Positions 27,264 to 36,597 of a stretch of 64,000 nucleotides of DNA are shown here, piece after piece. The translations under genes and the position numbers were made by a program. Each line of letters starts with the position of its first letter. Position 1 is the first letter of the stretch. The notes below the pieces were generated by a model. The model made no database searches and was not told the DNA's origin. It saw nothing but the letters and a program-made list of their open reading frames with translations. The stretch is from Pseudomonadota bacterium (GTDB lineage: Bacteria; Pseudomonadota; Gammaproteobacteria; Burkholderiales; Chitinibacteraceae): contig JAGTRM010000003.1 of NCBI GenBank assembly GCA_018261735.1, positions 62,001 through 126,000 on the forward strand, written 5' to 3'.

Positions 27264-28199
27264 TCAAAAGGTGTGGGCCAATTCTATCATTTCGCGCAAA
27301 TGCACCTCGGACTTCTTGAAGGCAGCCAGTTCGGATTCGTTGAAGCTGTAGTTGAGGATTTTCTGCACGCCGTCGCGCCCGATCACGCACGGCACGCTCA
27401 TCACCACATCATTCACGCCGTACTGGTTTTCCAAGCACACGCCCACCGGCAATACCGAATGTTCGTTGGATTCGATGGCGCGGATCACGCGGAAAACGCT
27501 CGCGGCAATGCCATGATTTGTGTTGCCCTTGCGGTTGAAGATTTCGTAGCCGACATCGAGCACCGCCTGCTGAACCGCAAGCTTGTCGATAGGAGGAATA
27601 TCGTTCATGCGGCAGTAGGTATCCACATCCAGCCCGCACACGTTGCAGATACTCCACGGAATGAAGCCGGTGGAACCGTGCTCGCCCAGCATGTAGCCGA
27701 AGATGTTCTTGGGGTCGATACGCACATGCTCGCTCAGGATGCGCATGAAACGCGCGGAATCGACCACCGTACCGGCGCTCAACACCTTGGTGCGCGGGTA
27801 GGACGAGTGGCGCAGCGCGACGTGGGTAATCACCTCGACCGGATTGGTCACATTGATGATGATCGCGTTCGGCGAGTACTTTTCCACCTGCTCGATGATC
27901 TCGCGCATGATCACGGTATTCGCGCGCAGGATCGAATCGCGGCTCTGACCCTTGGCGATCTGCGCACCGGCAGTGATCACTACGATGTCGCTGTCCTTCG
28001 TATCCGGGTAGTCGCCGGCGATCAGCAGGGGATTTTTGGAATAGGTAAACGAGGTGGTATGGGAAAAATCCCAGATCTCCGCCTCGGCCTTCTCGCGCGA
28101 GCGATCCAGCGCGACAATTTCCGACACGTCGGCCATATTGACCAGCAGACCTGCGATTTCCGTTCCGACGGCACCCATACCGATCAGCGATACTTTCAT
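27264..28199 (-). CDS. mdh: LDH-fold malate/lactate dehydrogenase, probable malate dehydrogenase
   Basis: NAD-dependent 2-hydroxyacid dehydrogenase of 311 residues. GMGAVG (7-12) binds the dinucleotide and D32 indicates NAD+ preference. Catalytic D147 and R150 (VVDSARFMR) and H174 (GEHGST) are present, as is R87. The specificity loop reads GAQIAKGQSR: the position that is Arg in malate and Gln in lactate dehydrogenases appears to be I81. Malate is the likeliest substrate, since similar enzymes are annotated as Mdh in nitrosomonads (recall) and a fumarase is encoded in the window, but this is not proven. Leads the operon with the desulfurase/SufE pair. Confidence 0.8.
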   Translation of the reverse strand: MKVSLIGMGAVGTEIAGLLVNMADVSEIVALDRSREKAEAEIWDFSHTTSFTYSKNPLLIAGDYPDTKDSDIVVITAGAQIAKGQSRDSILRANTVIMREIIEQVEKYSPNAIIINVTNPVEVITHVALRHSSYPRTKVLSAGTVVDSARFMRILSEHVRIDPKNIFGYMLGEHGSTGFIPWSICNVCGLDVDTYCRMNDIPPIDKLAVQQAVLDVGYEIFNRKGNTNHGIAASVFRVIRAIESNEHSVLPVGVCLENQYGVNDVVMSVPCVIGRDGVQKILNYSFNESELAAFKKSEVHLREMIELAHTF

Positions 28200-28302
28200 T
28201 GCAACATTCTCCCTAGTAAGGCCCGATCAGGGCCGGTTGGTTTCCCTTAGACAAGGCTTGTGACCCTGCCCAAGAATCTGGCTTCGCCTCTATAATGCCA
28301 TC

Positions 28303-28746
28303 ATGGACTACAAACAACCTATCTCCGTACTCGTCATTGTTCACACGCCCGACCTGAAAGTACTGCTGCTGGAGCGCGTGGACTTTCAGGATGCCTGGCA
28401 ATCCGTCACCGGCAGCAAGGAGAGCGACGAAATACTGGCCGATACGGCCCGCCGTGAAGTTTTCGAGGAAACAGGCCTGAATGCCAGCCAGTTCACCCTG
28501 CGAGACTGGCAGCTCAGTTCAGATTTTGAAATTTACGAACTTTGGCGCCATCGCTATGCGCCGGGCGTAACCACCAACACCGAACATGTTTTCAGCCTGG
28601 AAATCCCCACGTCAATCGATATCGTACTGTCCGAGCGCGAGCATCGGCGCTTTCGCTGGGTAGACTGGAACATTGCCGCCGAAATGGTGTTCTCGCCGTC
28701 CAATGCGGAAGCCATCCGCAGGCTGCCGGAACGCATCGGCCACTGA
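28303..28746 (+). CDS. nudB: Dihydroneopterin triphosphate diphosphatase (Nudix)
   Basis: Folate-pathway Nudix hydrolase of 147 residues that removes pyrophosphate from dihydroneopterin triphosphate. The Nudix box is complete: G37 SKESD E43, then RREVFEETG at 50-58. WQSVTGSKE, YELWRHRYAPGVTTNTEHVF and FRWVDWNIAAEM are NudB-specific context. Ten bp downstream starts an EEP-family gene, which is then coupled to clsB, forming a three-gene run. Confidence 0.92.
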   Translation: MDYKQPISVLVIVHTPDLKVLLLERVDFQDAWQSVTGSKESDEILADTARREVFEETGLNASQFTLRDWQLSSDFEIYELWRHRYAPGVTTNTEHVFSLEIPTSIDIVLSEREHRRFRWVDWNIAAEMVFSPSNAEAIRRLPERIGH

Positions 28747-28755
28747 GGAACGAGC

Positions 28756-29511
28756 ATGGATCGCCGCCTGCGTATCGCTAGTTACAATATTCACAAAGGC
28801 GTTTCCACCTTCAACCGCCGCCTGGTTCTGCACGAAGTCCAGCGCGAGCTGCATCGCCTCAATCCTGACATCGTCTTCCTGCAGGAAGTTCAGGGCGAGC
28901 ACACTCGCCGCGCCGAACGCTTCGATGCCTGGCCCGATTCTCCGCAGCATGAATTCCTGGCAGGCGAGCATCTAACTGCCGCCTATGGCCGCAATGCCAA
29001 TCATCGATTGGGCCACCACGGCAACGCCCTGCTCTCGCGATTTCCGATCCGCAGCACGAATAACCTTGACCTGACCCTGCATCGTTTTGAACAGCGCGGT
29101 TTGCTGCATTGCATCCTTCAACCTGCCTCCTGGGATCGGCCGCTGCACGCATTGTGTGTACACCTCAACCTCTTGGCACGCGACCGGCGCCGCCAGCTTG
29201 CCACGTTGGCCGAATACATCCAGACCAACATCCCCCACAATGAACCACTTGTTCTGGCCGGCGATTTCAACGACTGGTCGCGCGAAGCCACTCACACCCT
29301 GAAACTCGAACTCGGTCTGGCCGAGGCATTCGAAACCCTGCATGGCAGCCCGGCCAAAAGCTTTCCAGCCCGCTTGCCCATGCTGCAGCTTGACCGGATT
29401 TACACCCGCGGTTTCAGCGTGGAAGTGGCCGAAGTGTTGACCGATGCACACTGGATCGGGCTTTCCGATCATGTTCCTCTATTTACCGTTCTGCACCGAA
29501 GAGATGCCTGA
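28756..29511 (+). CDS. Endonuclease/exonuclease/phosphatase (EEP) family protein
   Basis: A 251-residue EEP-superfamily metallo-hydrolase. Motifs include RIASYNIHKGVSTFN, IVFLQEVQGE, LAGDFNDWSREATHTL and the C-terminal GLSDHVPLFTVL with the catalytic His. There is no signal peptide. Genes of this type sit directly upstream of clsB (ybhP-ybhO in E. coli), and here the stop overlaps the clsB start by one base. The substrate, phospholipid or nucleic acid, is unknown. Confidence 0.9.
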   Translation: MDRRLRIASYNIHKGVSTFNRRLVLHEVQRELHRLNPDIVFLQEVQGEHTRRAERFDAWPDSPQHEFLAGEHLTAAYGRNANHRLGHHGNALLSRFPIRSTNNLDLTLHRFEQRGLLHCILQPASWDRPLHALCVHLNLLARDRRRQLATLAEYIQTNIPHNEPLVLAGDFNDWSREATHTLKLELGLAEAFETLHGSPAKSFPARLPMLQLDRIYTRGFSVEVAEVLTDAHWIGLSDHVPLFTVLHRRDA

Positions 29512-30680
29512 TGCGTGGATTCGTTCGGGGTAACCAGCTCGACCTGCTCTGCAACGGCCAGGATTATTTCCCGCGTCTGCTCAATGCCATCCATGCTGCG
29601 CGTCACGAAGTATTTATCGAAACCTACCTTTATGAGTTCGATGAAGTTGGCACGGCAGTAGCTCAGGCACTGATTGAGGCTGCCGGGCGCAAGGTAGCGG
29701 TAAAATTGCTCATCGATGGTTTTGGTGCACGGACTTTCCCGAAAGACTGGCGGGAAAAATTGCTTGCCGAAGGCGTGCTGCTACTGACTTTCCGCCCCAG
29801 AATCAGCCCGCTGACGCTGGATCGCACCCGGTTGCGTCGCCTGCACCGCAAGCTGGCCGTGATCGATGGCGAAGTCGGATTTATCGGCGGCATCAACATC
29901 ATTTCCGATTTCAACGAACAGCTTCCAGGCGTGCTGCCACGCTATGACTATGCGGTCGAAGTCCGGGGACCGCTGGTGCCCTACATGCATGCGGCCGTTG
30001 ACCGCATTTGGCGCCACACCGCCTGGGGCCAACTCAAGCGGGATTGGCTACGCGGAAGCCGGTTGCGTCCGCTGGGTGAAATTGCCGGCCATGTTCAGGC
30101 CAAATTCGTCACCCGTGACAACCTGCATCACCGCCGCGATATCGAAATCGAATACCTGCGCGCCATCGAATCTGCCCGGCATGAAATCATCATTGCCAAT
30201 TCCTACTTCCTGCCTGGCTTGCGTTTCCGCCGAGCACTGATGCGAGCAGCGGTACGGGGCGTGCGCGTGGTATTACTTCTGCAAGGCAAGGTAGACCACC
30301 TTTTGCTGCACTATGCCAGCCGGGGCTTTTATCACCAGTTCTTGAGCGCAGGAATGGAAATCCACGAGTTCCACAAGGGTTTCATGCATGCCAAAGTTGC
30401 GGTGATCGACGGGCGTTGGAGCACAGTAGGCTCCAGCAATATCGATCCACTCAGCCTGCTGCTGGCACGGGAAGCCAACCTTTTCGTCCGCGACATGGCT
30501 TTTTCCACCCTTCTGCGCACCGATCTGCAGCGCGTATTGGATGAAGACACGGTAGAAGTCAAACTTGAAGACTTGTACCATGCCCGCCCGATTCAACGCC
30601 TGTTGCCCTGGATCGCTTTTGGCCTTACCCGACTGTTGATGGCGTTATCTGGGTATGGCGGCAGCCGCTACCTGGAATAG
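29511..30680 (+). CDS. clsB: Cardiolipin synthase ClsB
   Basis: Phospholipase D superfamily enzyme of 389 residues that makes cardiolipin at the inner membrane. Two HKD motifs are complete: HRKLAVIDGEVGFIGGINI and HAKVAVIDGRWSTVGSSNID. The opening GNQLDLLCNGQDYFPRLLNAI and the C-terminal hydrophobic tail fit the ClsB (YbhO) group. It lacks the two N-terminal membrane helices of ClsA. Coupled to the EEP gene by TGATG overlap. Confidence 0.94.
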   Translation: MRGFVRGNQLDLLCNGQDYFPRLLNAIHAARHEVFIETYLYEFDEVGTAVAQALIEAAGRKVAVKLLIDGFGARTFPKDWREKLLAEGVLLLTFRPRISPLTLDRTRLRRLHRKLAVIDGEVGFIGGINIISDFNEQLPGVLPRYDYAVEVRGPLVPYMHAAVDRIWRHTAWGQLKRDWLRGSRLRPLGEIAGHVQAKFVTRDNLHHRRDIEIEYLRAIESARHEIIIANSYFLPGLRFRRALMRAAVRGVRVVLLLQGKVDHLLLHYASRGFYHQFLSAGMEIHEFHKGFMHAKVAVIDGRWSTVGSSNIDPLSLLLAREANLFVRDMAFSTLLRTDLQRVLDEDTVEVKLEDLYHARPIQRLLPWIAFGLTRLLMALSGYGGSRYLE

Positions 30681-30777
30681 CAACGCATTCCCTTTCTGAA
30701 AAACGGGTTTTCCCGAATGGACGCTGCATTGTGGTGCAGAGGATAGTCGCCCTCACAATAACGGGGGCGGAGGCCAC

Positions 30778-32136
30778 ATGAATCAATCCACGCGCGACGG
30801 CTTTACCAGTAACTTTGGTGTACTCGTTGCCACCTTGGGCTCGGCGGTCGGGCTCGGCAACATCTGGAAATTTCCCTATCTGACGGGCGCCAATGGCGGC
30901 GCCGGATTTTTGCTGGTTTATCTTCTGGCTACTTTATTGGTCGGCCTGCCCTTGCTGATGGTAGAAACCACGCTGGGCCGTGCGGCCCGCGCCAACGCCG
31001 TCACGACTTTCGAGCGCATTGCGCCCCCGAACCAACGCGGCTGGAAAATCATTGGTTGGATGGGTTTTACCGCAGCGCTGTTGATCATGGCGTTTTATAC
31101 CAGTGTCGCCGGCTGGGTTTTTGCCTACATTTTCAAGGCATTTTCCGGCGAAATCGCCACCACTGACCCAAAGATTGCCGGCTCAGCCTTCGGCAAACTG
31201 GTATCGAACCCGGTATCGTCCCTGCTCTGGCAATGGTTGGTATTGGCCCTGACCGGCAGCATCATCATGCTCGGTGTGTCCAAAGGCATTGAAGCCGTGG
31301 CGCGCAAACTGATGCCGTTGCTCTTCGGCTTGCTGCTGATATTGTGCGTGCGAAGCCTGACCCTGCCTGGCGCCACCGAGGGCCTGAAATTCCTGTTTTC
31401 CCCTGATTTTGCCAAGATCACCCCGGAGGTCATCCTGACCGCGTTGGGACTCGCCTTCTTCAAACTCTCGATCGGCATGGGCTGCATGCTGACCTATGGC
31501 AGCTATTTCCGGGCCGAGCAGAATATCCCGGCCACTACCACGCGCGTGATGTTCGCCGACCTGTCCGTTTCGCTGCTCGCCGGCATCGCCATTTTTCCGG
31601 CGGTGTTTGCCTTCGGCTTTGCCCCGGCCGCCGGCCCCTCGCTCGTATTCATGACAATTCCTGCCGTATTCACCAGCATGCCCGGCGGCAGCCTGTTCAT
31701 GACCATCTTCTTTGTACTGACCGCAGTCGCCAGCATCGGCGCCATGCTCTCGCTGCTGGAAGTACCGGTTGCAGTCCTCACCGAACGCTACAAGCTGAGC
31801 CGCAAACGCGCCTCGCTGATGACCATCGGCACCATTTTGCTGCTGGGTGTTCCCGCAGCACTGTCGCAGAGCATCACTGCAGAACTGAAGATCTTTGGGA
31901 TGAATCCGTTCGACCTGTTCGACTTCCTCAGTTCGAACGTGCTGTTGCCGCTGGGTGGCATTTTGATCTGCCTGTTTGTCGGCTGGGTTTACGGGCTACC
32001 GCAACTGGAAGAACAACTGGGCAATCGCGGCAAGCTTGGCAATGAAAAGCTCGTCCAGCTTGTGTTTGTGCTGGTGCGCTTTGTCGCCCCACTGTCGATT
32101 GCGATCGTGCTGCTGCATGGATTGAAAATTATCTAG
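30778..32136 (+). CDS. Sodium-dependent transporter (NSS/SNF family)
   Basis: Inner-membrane Na+-coupled symporter of 452 residues in the neurotransmitter:sodium symporter family, related to LeuT and MhsT. The hallmark LGSAVGLGNIWKFPYLTGANGGAGF (TM1) is present, with about eleven hydrophobic segments. The second pseudo-repeat contains AFFKLSIGMGCMLTYGSY. The amino-acid substrate cannot be read from sequence. GGGGGCGGAGG precedes the ATG. A strong terminator follows. Confidence 0.93.
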   Translation: MNQSTRDGFTSNFGVLVATLGSAVGLGNIWKFPYLTGANGGAGFLLVYLLATLLVGLPLLMVETTLGRAARANAVTTFERIAPPNQRGWKIIGWMGFTAALLIMAFYTSVAGWVFAYIFKAFSGEIATTDPKIAGSAFGKLVSNPVSSLLWQWLVLALTGSIIMLGVSKGIEAVARKLMPLLFGLLLILCVRSLTLPGATEGLKFLFSPDFAKITPEVILTALGLAFFKLSIGMGCMLTYGSYFRAEQNIPATTTRVMFADLSVSLLAGIAIFPAVFAFGFAPAAGPSLVFMTIPAVFTSMPGGSLFMTIFFVLTAVASIGAMLSLLEVPVAVLTERYKLSRKRASLMTIGTILLLGVPAALSQSITAELKIFGMNPFDLFDFLSSNVLLPLGGILICLFVGWVYGLPQLEEQLGNRGKLGNEKLVQLVFVLVRFVAPLSIAIVLLHGLKII

Positions 32137-32151
32137 GCGGTGCCCTTGTTC

Positions 32152-32190
32152 AAAACCGTTGCCGTTGGAAACCACGGCAACGGTTTTTTT
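32152..32190 (+). terminator. Terminator after the sodium symporter gene
   Basis: AAAACCGTTGCCGT and ACGGCAACGGTTTT form a 14-bp stem with an 8-nt loop and a run of T. It separates the symporter from the convergent rnr gene, whose stop is only 8 bp away. Confidence 0.92.
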
Positions 32191-32197
32191 GGGGCCT

Positions 32198-34537
32198 TTA
32201 ATTGGGTTTGCGCTTGGCGGAGGGTGATGCCTTGTGCGCACCAGACTTTGCCATTCTGCCAGCCGCGGATGGCACCTTGGGTTGCTCGACCAGCACAAAA
32301 TCAATCTTGCTGGTATCCATATCGACACGCGCCACCTTGATACGCACGCGATCGGTCATGCGGTAGACCTGGCCGCTGCGTTCGCCGCGCAACTCGTGAC
32401 GCACTTCATCGAAGTGAAAATAATCGGTTCCCAGCTCTGAAATATGCACCAGCCCTTCGACAAATACGCCTTCCAGCAGCACGAATAAACCAAAACTCGT
32501 CACGCTGGCCACCACGCCCTCGAATTCTTCGCCGATCTTGTCCTGCATGTAATAGCACTTCAGCCAGTTTTCCACATCGCGGCTGGCTTCGTCGGCCCGG
32601 CGTTCGGTCATCGAACACTGATCGCCCAGCGCCTCCCATTTGCGCGAAGGCTTGTACTTCTTGCCGGCAATGATCGCCTTGATCGTGCGGTGCACCAGCA
32701 AATCCGGGTAGCGACGGATCGGTGAAGTGAAGTGGGTGTACGCTTCGTAGCCAAGCCCGAAGTGCCCGAGATTATCCGGGCTGTAGACCGCCTGCTGCAG
32801 CGAGCGCAGCAGCATGGTCTGCAACAACTGGGCATCGGGACGATCCTTGATCTGCTCCAGCAAGGTGGCGTAATCACCCGCTTCGGGCAACTCTCCGCCC
32901 GGCAGGGCCAGCGCCAGACCGCGCAGATATTCGCGCAGCTTTTCCAGCTTTTGCGGCGTGGGTCCTTCATGCACGCGGTAGAGGCCCGTGTGCTTTTGTT
33001 CCATGAAAATATGCGCGGCGCAGACGTTTGCCGCCAGCATGCATTCCTCGATCAGCTTGTGCGCGTCATTGCGCACCACCGGAACGATCTCGCGGATCTT
33101 GCCATTCTCGTCGAACAGCATCATGGTTTCGGTGGTTTCAAAATCGATCGCGCCGCGATCCTGGCGCGCGCCACGGAAAGCCTTGAACAGGGCATACAGG
33201 TTATTGATATGCGGCAACACGTTGGCGTACTGGCAGGCATTGTCGCCATTCGGGTTCGACAGCATGTCCCACACCTTGTTGTAGGTCAGCCGCGCCTTGG
33301 ACAACATGACCGCCGGATAAAATTTGTAATCCTTGATTTCACCCTTCTGGCTGATCTGCATATCGCAGACCATGCACAGGCGCTCGACTTCCGGATTCAA
33401 TGAACAGATGCCGTTCGAGAGCGCCTCTGGCAGCATGGGGATCACCCGGCGCGGGAAATAGACCGAATTGCCGCGCTCGAACGCAGTATCGTCAAGCGCA
33501 TCGCCCGGCTGCACGTAATGGCTGACATCGGCAATCGCCACCACCAGGCGCCAACCACGCCCTTTTTTCTCGGCAAACACCGCATCGTCGAAATCCTTGG
33601 CGGTTTCACCGTCGATGGTTACCAGCGGCAGATCGCGCAAATCCACGCGCTCGACACCGAGCACCGGCTTCCAGTCTTTCTTGGTCACAGTCTGCGAAAT
33701 GGCGGCAGCCTGGGCCAGCGCTTCTTCCGAAAACTCGTGCGGCAGACTGTGCTTGCGCAGGGCAATTTCGATTTCCATCCCCGGATCGTTGTAATTACCG
33801 AGAATCTCGACCACCTTGCCCACCGGTTGGGCGTAGCGCGCAGGCTGGGTCAGCAGTTCGATGGTCACCACCTGGCCAGGCTTGGCCTTCATCGTGCCTT
33901 TGGGCTCGATCAGGATGTCCTGGCTGATGCGTTTGTTTTCCGCCACCACGAAATGGATGCCGCGCTCGGTATAAAAGCGGCCAACGAGGCGCGTATTCAC
34001 ATGTTCAAGCACTTCTACAATCTTGCCCTCGGGCCGGCCGCGCCGGTCCACGCCGATATGGCGCACCAGCACACGATCGCCGTGCAAGACCTTGTCCATT
34101 TCCTTCGGGCCGAGGTAGTAATCATCGCCGCCATTGTCCGGCACCAGGAAACCGAAGCCATCGGGATGACCTTGCACGCGCCCGGCAATCAGGTCGATCT
34201 TGGCCGGCAGGCAAAGTGCACCCTTGCGGTTGAGCATCAACTCGCCTTCGCGCTCCATCGCCGCCAAGCGACGATCAAAGGATTCGGATTCGCTCTGGTG
34301 AATCGACAATTGCTTCTTCAACTCATCCGGAAATACCGGCGCACCGGCTTCCGTGAGTATCTGCAGGATGAATTCGCGCGAAGGCAGCGGATTTTCGTAA
34401 CGTTCGCGCTCGCGTTCGAGCCAGGGATCTTGCGCACGCAAGCCTTTGACTTTACGCGGCTTTGACTTCGCCGGCACCGGCGGGCTCAACAAGGCGGCAG
34501 GACTGGCTTCAATTTGTTTTGTTAGTTTTCTTGACAT
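32198..34537 (-). CDS. rnr: Ribonuclease R
   Basis: Processive 3'-5' exoribonuclease of 779 residues that degrades structured RNA and acts in rRNA and tmRNA-linked quality control. Domains in order are: a Lys-rich N-terminus and winged helix (FILQILTEAGAPVFPDELKKQL), two cold-shock domains (QGHPDGFGFLVPDN and onward), the RNB catalytic domain with VTIDGETAKDFDDAVFAE and VAIADVSHYVQPGDALDDTA, and an S1 domain (GEEFEGVVASVTSFGLFVLL) with a basic C-terminal tail. The helix-turn-helix start and basic tail favour RNase R over RNase II. Confidence 0.96.
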   Translation of the reverse strand: MSRKLTKQIEASPAALLSPPVPAKSKPRKVKGLRAQDPWLERERERYENPLPSREFILQILTEAGAPVFPDELKKQLSIHQSESESFDRRLAAMEREGELMLNRKGALCLPAKIDLIAGRVQGHPDGFGFLVPDNGGDDYYLGPKEMDKVLHGDRVLVRHIGVDRRGRPEGKIVEVLEHVNTRLVGRFYTERGIHFVVAENKRISQDILIEPKGTMKAKPGQVVTIELLTQPARYAQPVGKVVEILGNYNDPGMEIEIALRKHSLPHEFSEEALAQAAAISQTVTKKDWKPVLGVERVDLRDLPLVTIDGETAKDFDDAVFAEKKGRGWRLVVAIADVSHYVQPGDALDDTAFERGNSVYFPRRVIPMLPEALSNGICSLNPEVERLCMVCDMQISQKGEIKDYKFYPAVMLSKARLTYNKVWDMLSNPNGDNACQYANVLPHINNLYALFKAFRGARQDRGAIDFETTETMMLFDENGKIREIVPVVRNDAHKLIEECMLAANVCAAHIFMEQKHTGLYRVHEGPTPQKLEKLREYLRGLALALPGGELPEAGDYATLLEQIKDRPDAQLLQTMLLRSLQQAVYSPDNLGHFGLGYEAYTHFTSPIRRYPDLLVHRTIKAIIAGKKYKPSRKWEALGDQCSMTERRADEASRDVENWLKCYYMQDKIGEEFEGVVASVTSFGLFVLLEGVFVEGLVHISELGTDYFHFDEVRHELRGERSGQVYRMTDRVRIKVARVDMDTSKIDFVLVEQPKVPSAAGRMAKSGAHKASPSAKRKPN

Positions 34538-34603
34538 GGTTTCTTCTTTTTCTGATAATCACGCCTCTCTGTGAAGCGCAGTTCATTTTAGCGCAGTTCA
34601 AGA

Positions 34604-34690
34604 GCCCAGGTGGCGGAATTGGTAGACGCACTAGGTTCAGGTCCTAGCGATCGCAAGGTCGTGGAAGTTCGAGTCTTCTCCTGGGCACCA
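34604..34690 (+). tRNA. tRNA-Leu (anticodon CAG), first copy
   Basis: An 87-nt class II tRNA with acceptor GCCCAGG/CCTGGGC, encoded ACCA end and anticodon stem CTAGG/CCTAG around TTCAGGT, giving CAG. The long variable arm reads GATC-GCAA-GGTC. It precedes a near-identical copy by 28 bp. Confidence 0.96.
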
Positions 34691-34718
34691 ATCTCTTGAA
34701 CAGTACGCACAGGGTAAT

Positions 34719-34805
34719 GCCCAGGTGGCGGAATTGGTAGACGCACTAGGTTCAGGTCCTAGCGGTTGCAAGGCCGTGGAAGTTCGAGTCTTCTCCTGGG
34801 CACCA
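34719..34805 (+). tRNA. tRNA-Leu (anticodon CAG), second copy
   Basis: Near-identical to the upstream copy and also ends with encoded CCA. The differences seen are in the variable arm, GGTT-GCAA-GGCC, and they keep the stem paired. The two genes are probably one transcript ended by the following terminator. Confidence 0.96.
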
Positions 34806-34813
34806 GTATTCAG

Positions 34814-34843
34814 AAAACCCCGACTTCATGTCGGGGTTTTTTC
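34814..34843 (+). terminator. Terminator after the tRNA-Leu pair
   Basis: AAAACCCCGAC-TTCAT-GTCGGGGTTTT with an extended T-run, starting 8 bp past the second CCA. Confidence 0.93.
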
Positions 34844-34962
34844 ATTCCTGCGCCCAGCAACACCTCCATACTCCGCGACTTTTCCTGCAGCCTCGCCATT
34901 TACACTTATTAACGTTTATATTTGTATTCCAACCAACCATTTTCCGGGCGCAGCATCCAGCC

Positions 34963-36582
34963 ATGTCCTCAGATTTGACTCAAGCTCACGTCCTTGTTGC
35001 CGACGATGCCCCAACGGTTCGCCAGTCGATCCGGTTGACCTTGGCACAGTCCGGCATCACCCGGGTGGATACGGCCAACAGTATCGGCGAAACCCGCCGA
35101 CGGGTACGCAATGGCAATTACGATGTCGTGCTGTGCGACTACCATTTTGGCGAAGGCATGAACGGCCAGGAACTGCTGGAAGAATTGCGCCGCTCGGGCG
35201 AACTGCCGCTCTCCACCATCTGGTTCATGATCACAGCAGAAGCCTCTTACGAGAAAGTCGTTGCCGTGGCCGAGGTGGGGCCGGATGATTATCTGATCAA
35301 ACCATTTACCAGCGCCCTGCTCGCCAAGCGACTGCATATCGCCTGGACACGCAAGGCATTCCTGAAACCAACTCTGGAGCGGATCAACAAGGGTGATATC
35401 GAAGGCGCCATTGTTTGCGCCCAGGAAGCCCTGCCGCAGGCCGGACAATATCGCGCCGACTTGATTCGCGTGCTCGCTAATCTGCTGGTGGAAGCCGGCC
35501 GCCTGGATGAAGCCCAAAGGCTCTTCGAAGAAACACTGACCAATAAAGTGGTCCCGTGGGCCAAGCTCGGGCTTGCCAGGGTATTGGCGCGCCAGGGCAA
35601 TCAGTCGCAGGCAGAAAGCGTTCTGCACGCAGCCATCCTGACCCACGAGCATTACGTGGACGCCTACGAAGAACTTGCCGCACTCTACATGGCAGAAGGC
35701 CGCATGGAAGAAGCGATGGGCGTTTATGAAAAATGCATGGCGATTTCACCCAACAACGTTTCGCGCCTGCAAAAAGCCGGCAATCTGGCCAACATGATGG
35801 GCGACTCGGGCAAGGCACGGAAATTACTGGAACGCGCCGTCTTTTGCGGCGGCAATTCGTCGGCCCTTTCTCCGGAAACCGTACTGCAACTTGCGCTGGC
35901 CGCCCGGCGCGACGGGGCCATGGGTGATGCCGACAAATATCTGCGCATGGCACAGGAACTAGCCAAGCGCGACGACACCATCATCAACCGCGTCATCGGC
36001 AAACTCGCCGCCGCCATCTTTCAAAACAAGACCGAATTCCTGGCGGAAGTCGAACCTTATATTCCCAATGAAGCATTTACCCAGGAAGCCGCCATCGGCT
36101 TTCTGATGACCGCGGACATGGTCTGCCCGCCATCGTTGCCGGAAGAAGAAGCCAATCCCGCAATGGCCCCGTACAAATGGCTACGAGCAATCGCCCGCCG
36201 CTTCATTACCACCAAGCACTTGTCGAACCTGCTGGAAACCGCCGTAGGCCAGCGCCACGCCTGGAAGGACTTCATCCAGCGCTGTGGTGCGGAAATCACC
36301 GACCTCAACAACCTTGGCGTGCAGATGATGCTGAAGAACCGCACTGCAGACGCCGTGAACCTGTTGCTGCCGCAGGCGGAGGAAACCCGCAACAACCGGC
36401 TGATGCTTTCGGCATCGCACGCCACGTTGAAGTATCTGAAAACAGCCGATGTTTCCCGCGACGAACGCAAGCGCATTTGCAGCACCGCCAGCGATTTCAT
36501 CGAAAGGCTGAAAGGCACGCTGGAAGAAGGCGCCCGCCTCAACTTGCGCAACGAACTTAACGACATGCTCGAAAAATCCTGA
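34963..36582 (+). CDS. Response regulator with C-terminal TPR region
   Basis: A 539-residue protein. Residues 8-125 are a CheY-like receiver with acidic pair D14/D15, phospho-acceptor D59 (VVLCDYHFGEGMNG), T91 and K113 (YLIKPF). From about 135 onward are helix pairs of the TPR type (AGQYRADLIRVLANLLVEAG, YVDAYEELAALYMAEGRMEEA, VSRLQKAGNLANMMGDSG), running to a helical C-terminus. There is no DNA-binding or enzymatic output domain, so output should be protein-protein contact. No histidine kinase is adjacent. Start ATG 34963 follows the terminator of the tRNA pair; upstream in-frame codons lie in that terminator. Confidence 0.9.
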   Translation: MSSDLTQAHVLVADDAPTVRQSIRLTLAQSGITRVDTANSIGETRRRVRNGNYDVVLCDYHFGEGMNGQELLEELRRSGELPLSTIWFMITAEASYEKVVAVAEVGPDDYLIKPFTSALLAKRLHIAWTRKAFLKPTLERINKGDIEGAIVCAQEALPQAGQYRADLIRVLANLLVEAGRLDEAQRLFEETLTNKVVPWAKLGLARVLARQGNQSQAESVLHAAILTHEHYVDAYEELAALYMAEGRMEEAMGVYEKCMAISPNNVSRLQKAGNLANMMGDSGKARKLLERAVFCGGNSSALSPETVLQLALAARRDGAMGDADKYLRMAQELAKRDDTIINRVIGKLAAAIFQNKTEFLAEVEPYIPNEAFTQEAAIGFLMTADMVCPPSLPEEEANPAMAPYKWLRAIARRFITTKHLSNLLETAVGQRHAWKDFIQRCGAEITDLNNLGVQMMLKNRTADAVNLLLPQAEETRNNRLMLSASHATLKYLKTADVSRDERKRICSTASDFIERLKGTLEEGARLNLRNELNDMLEKS

Positions 36583-36597
36583 CCAGGCGGACGATCT

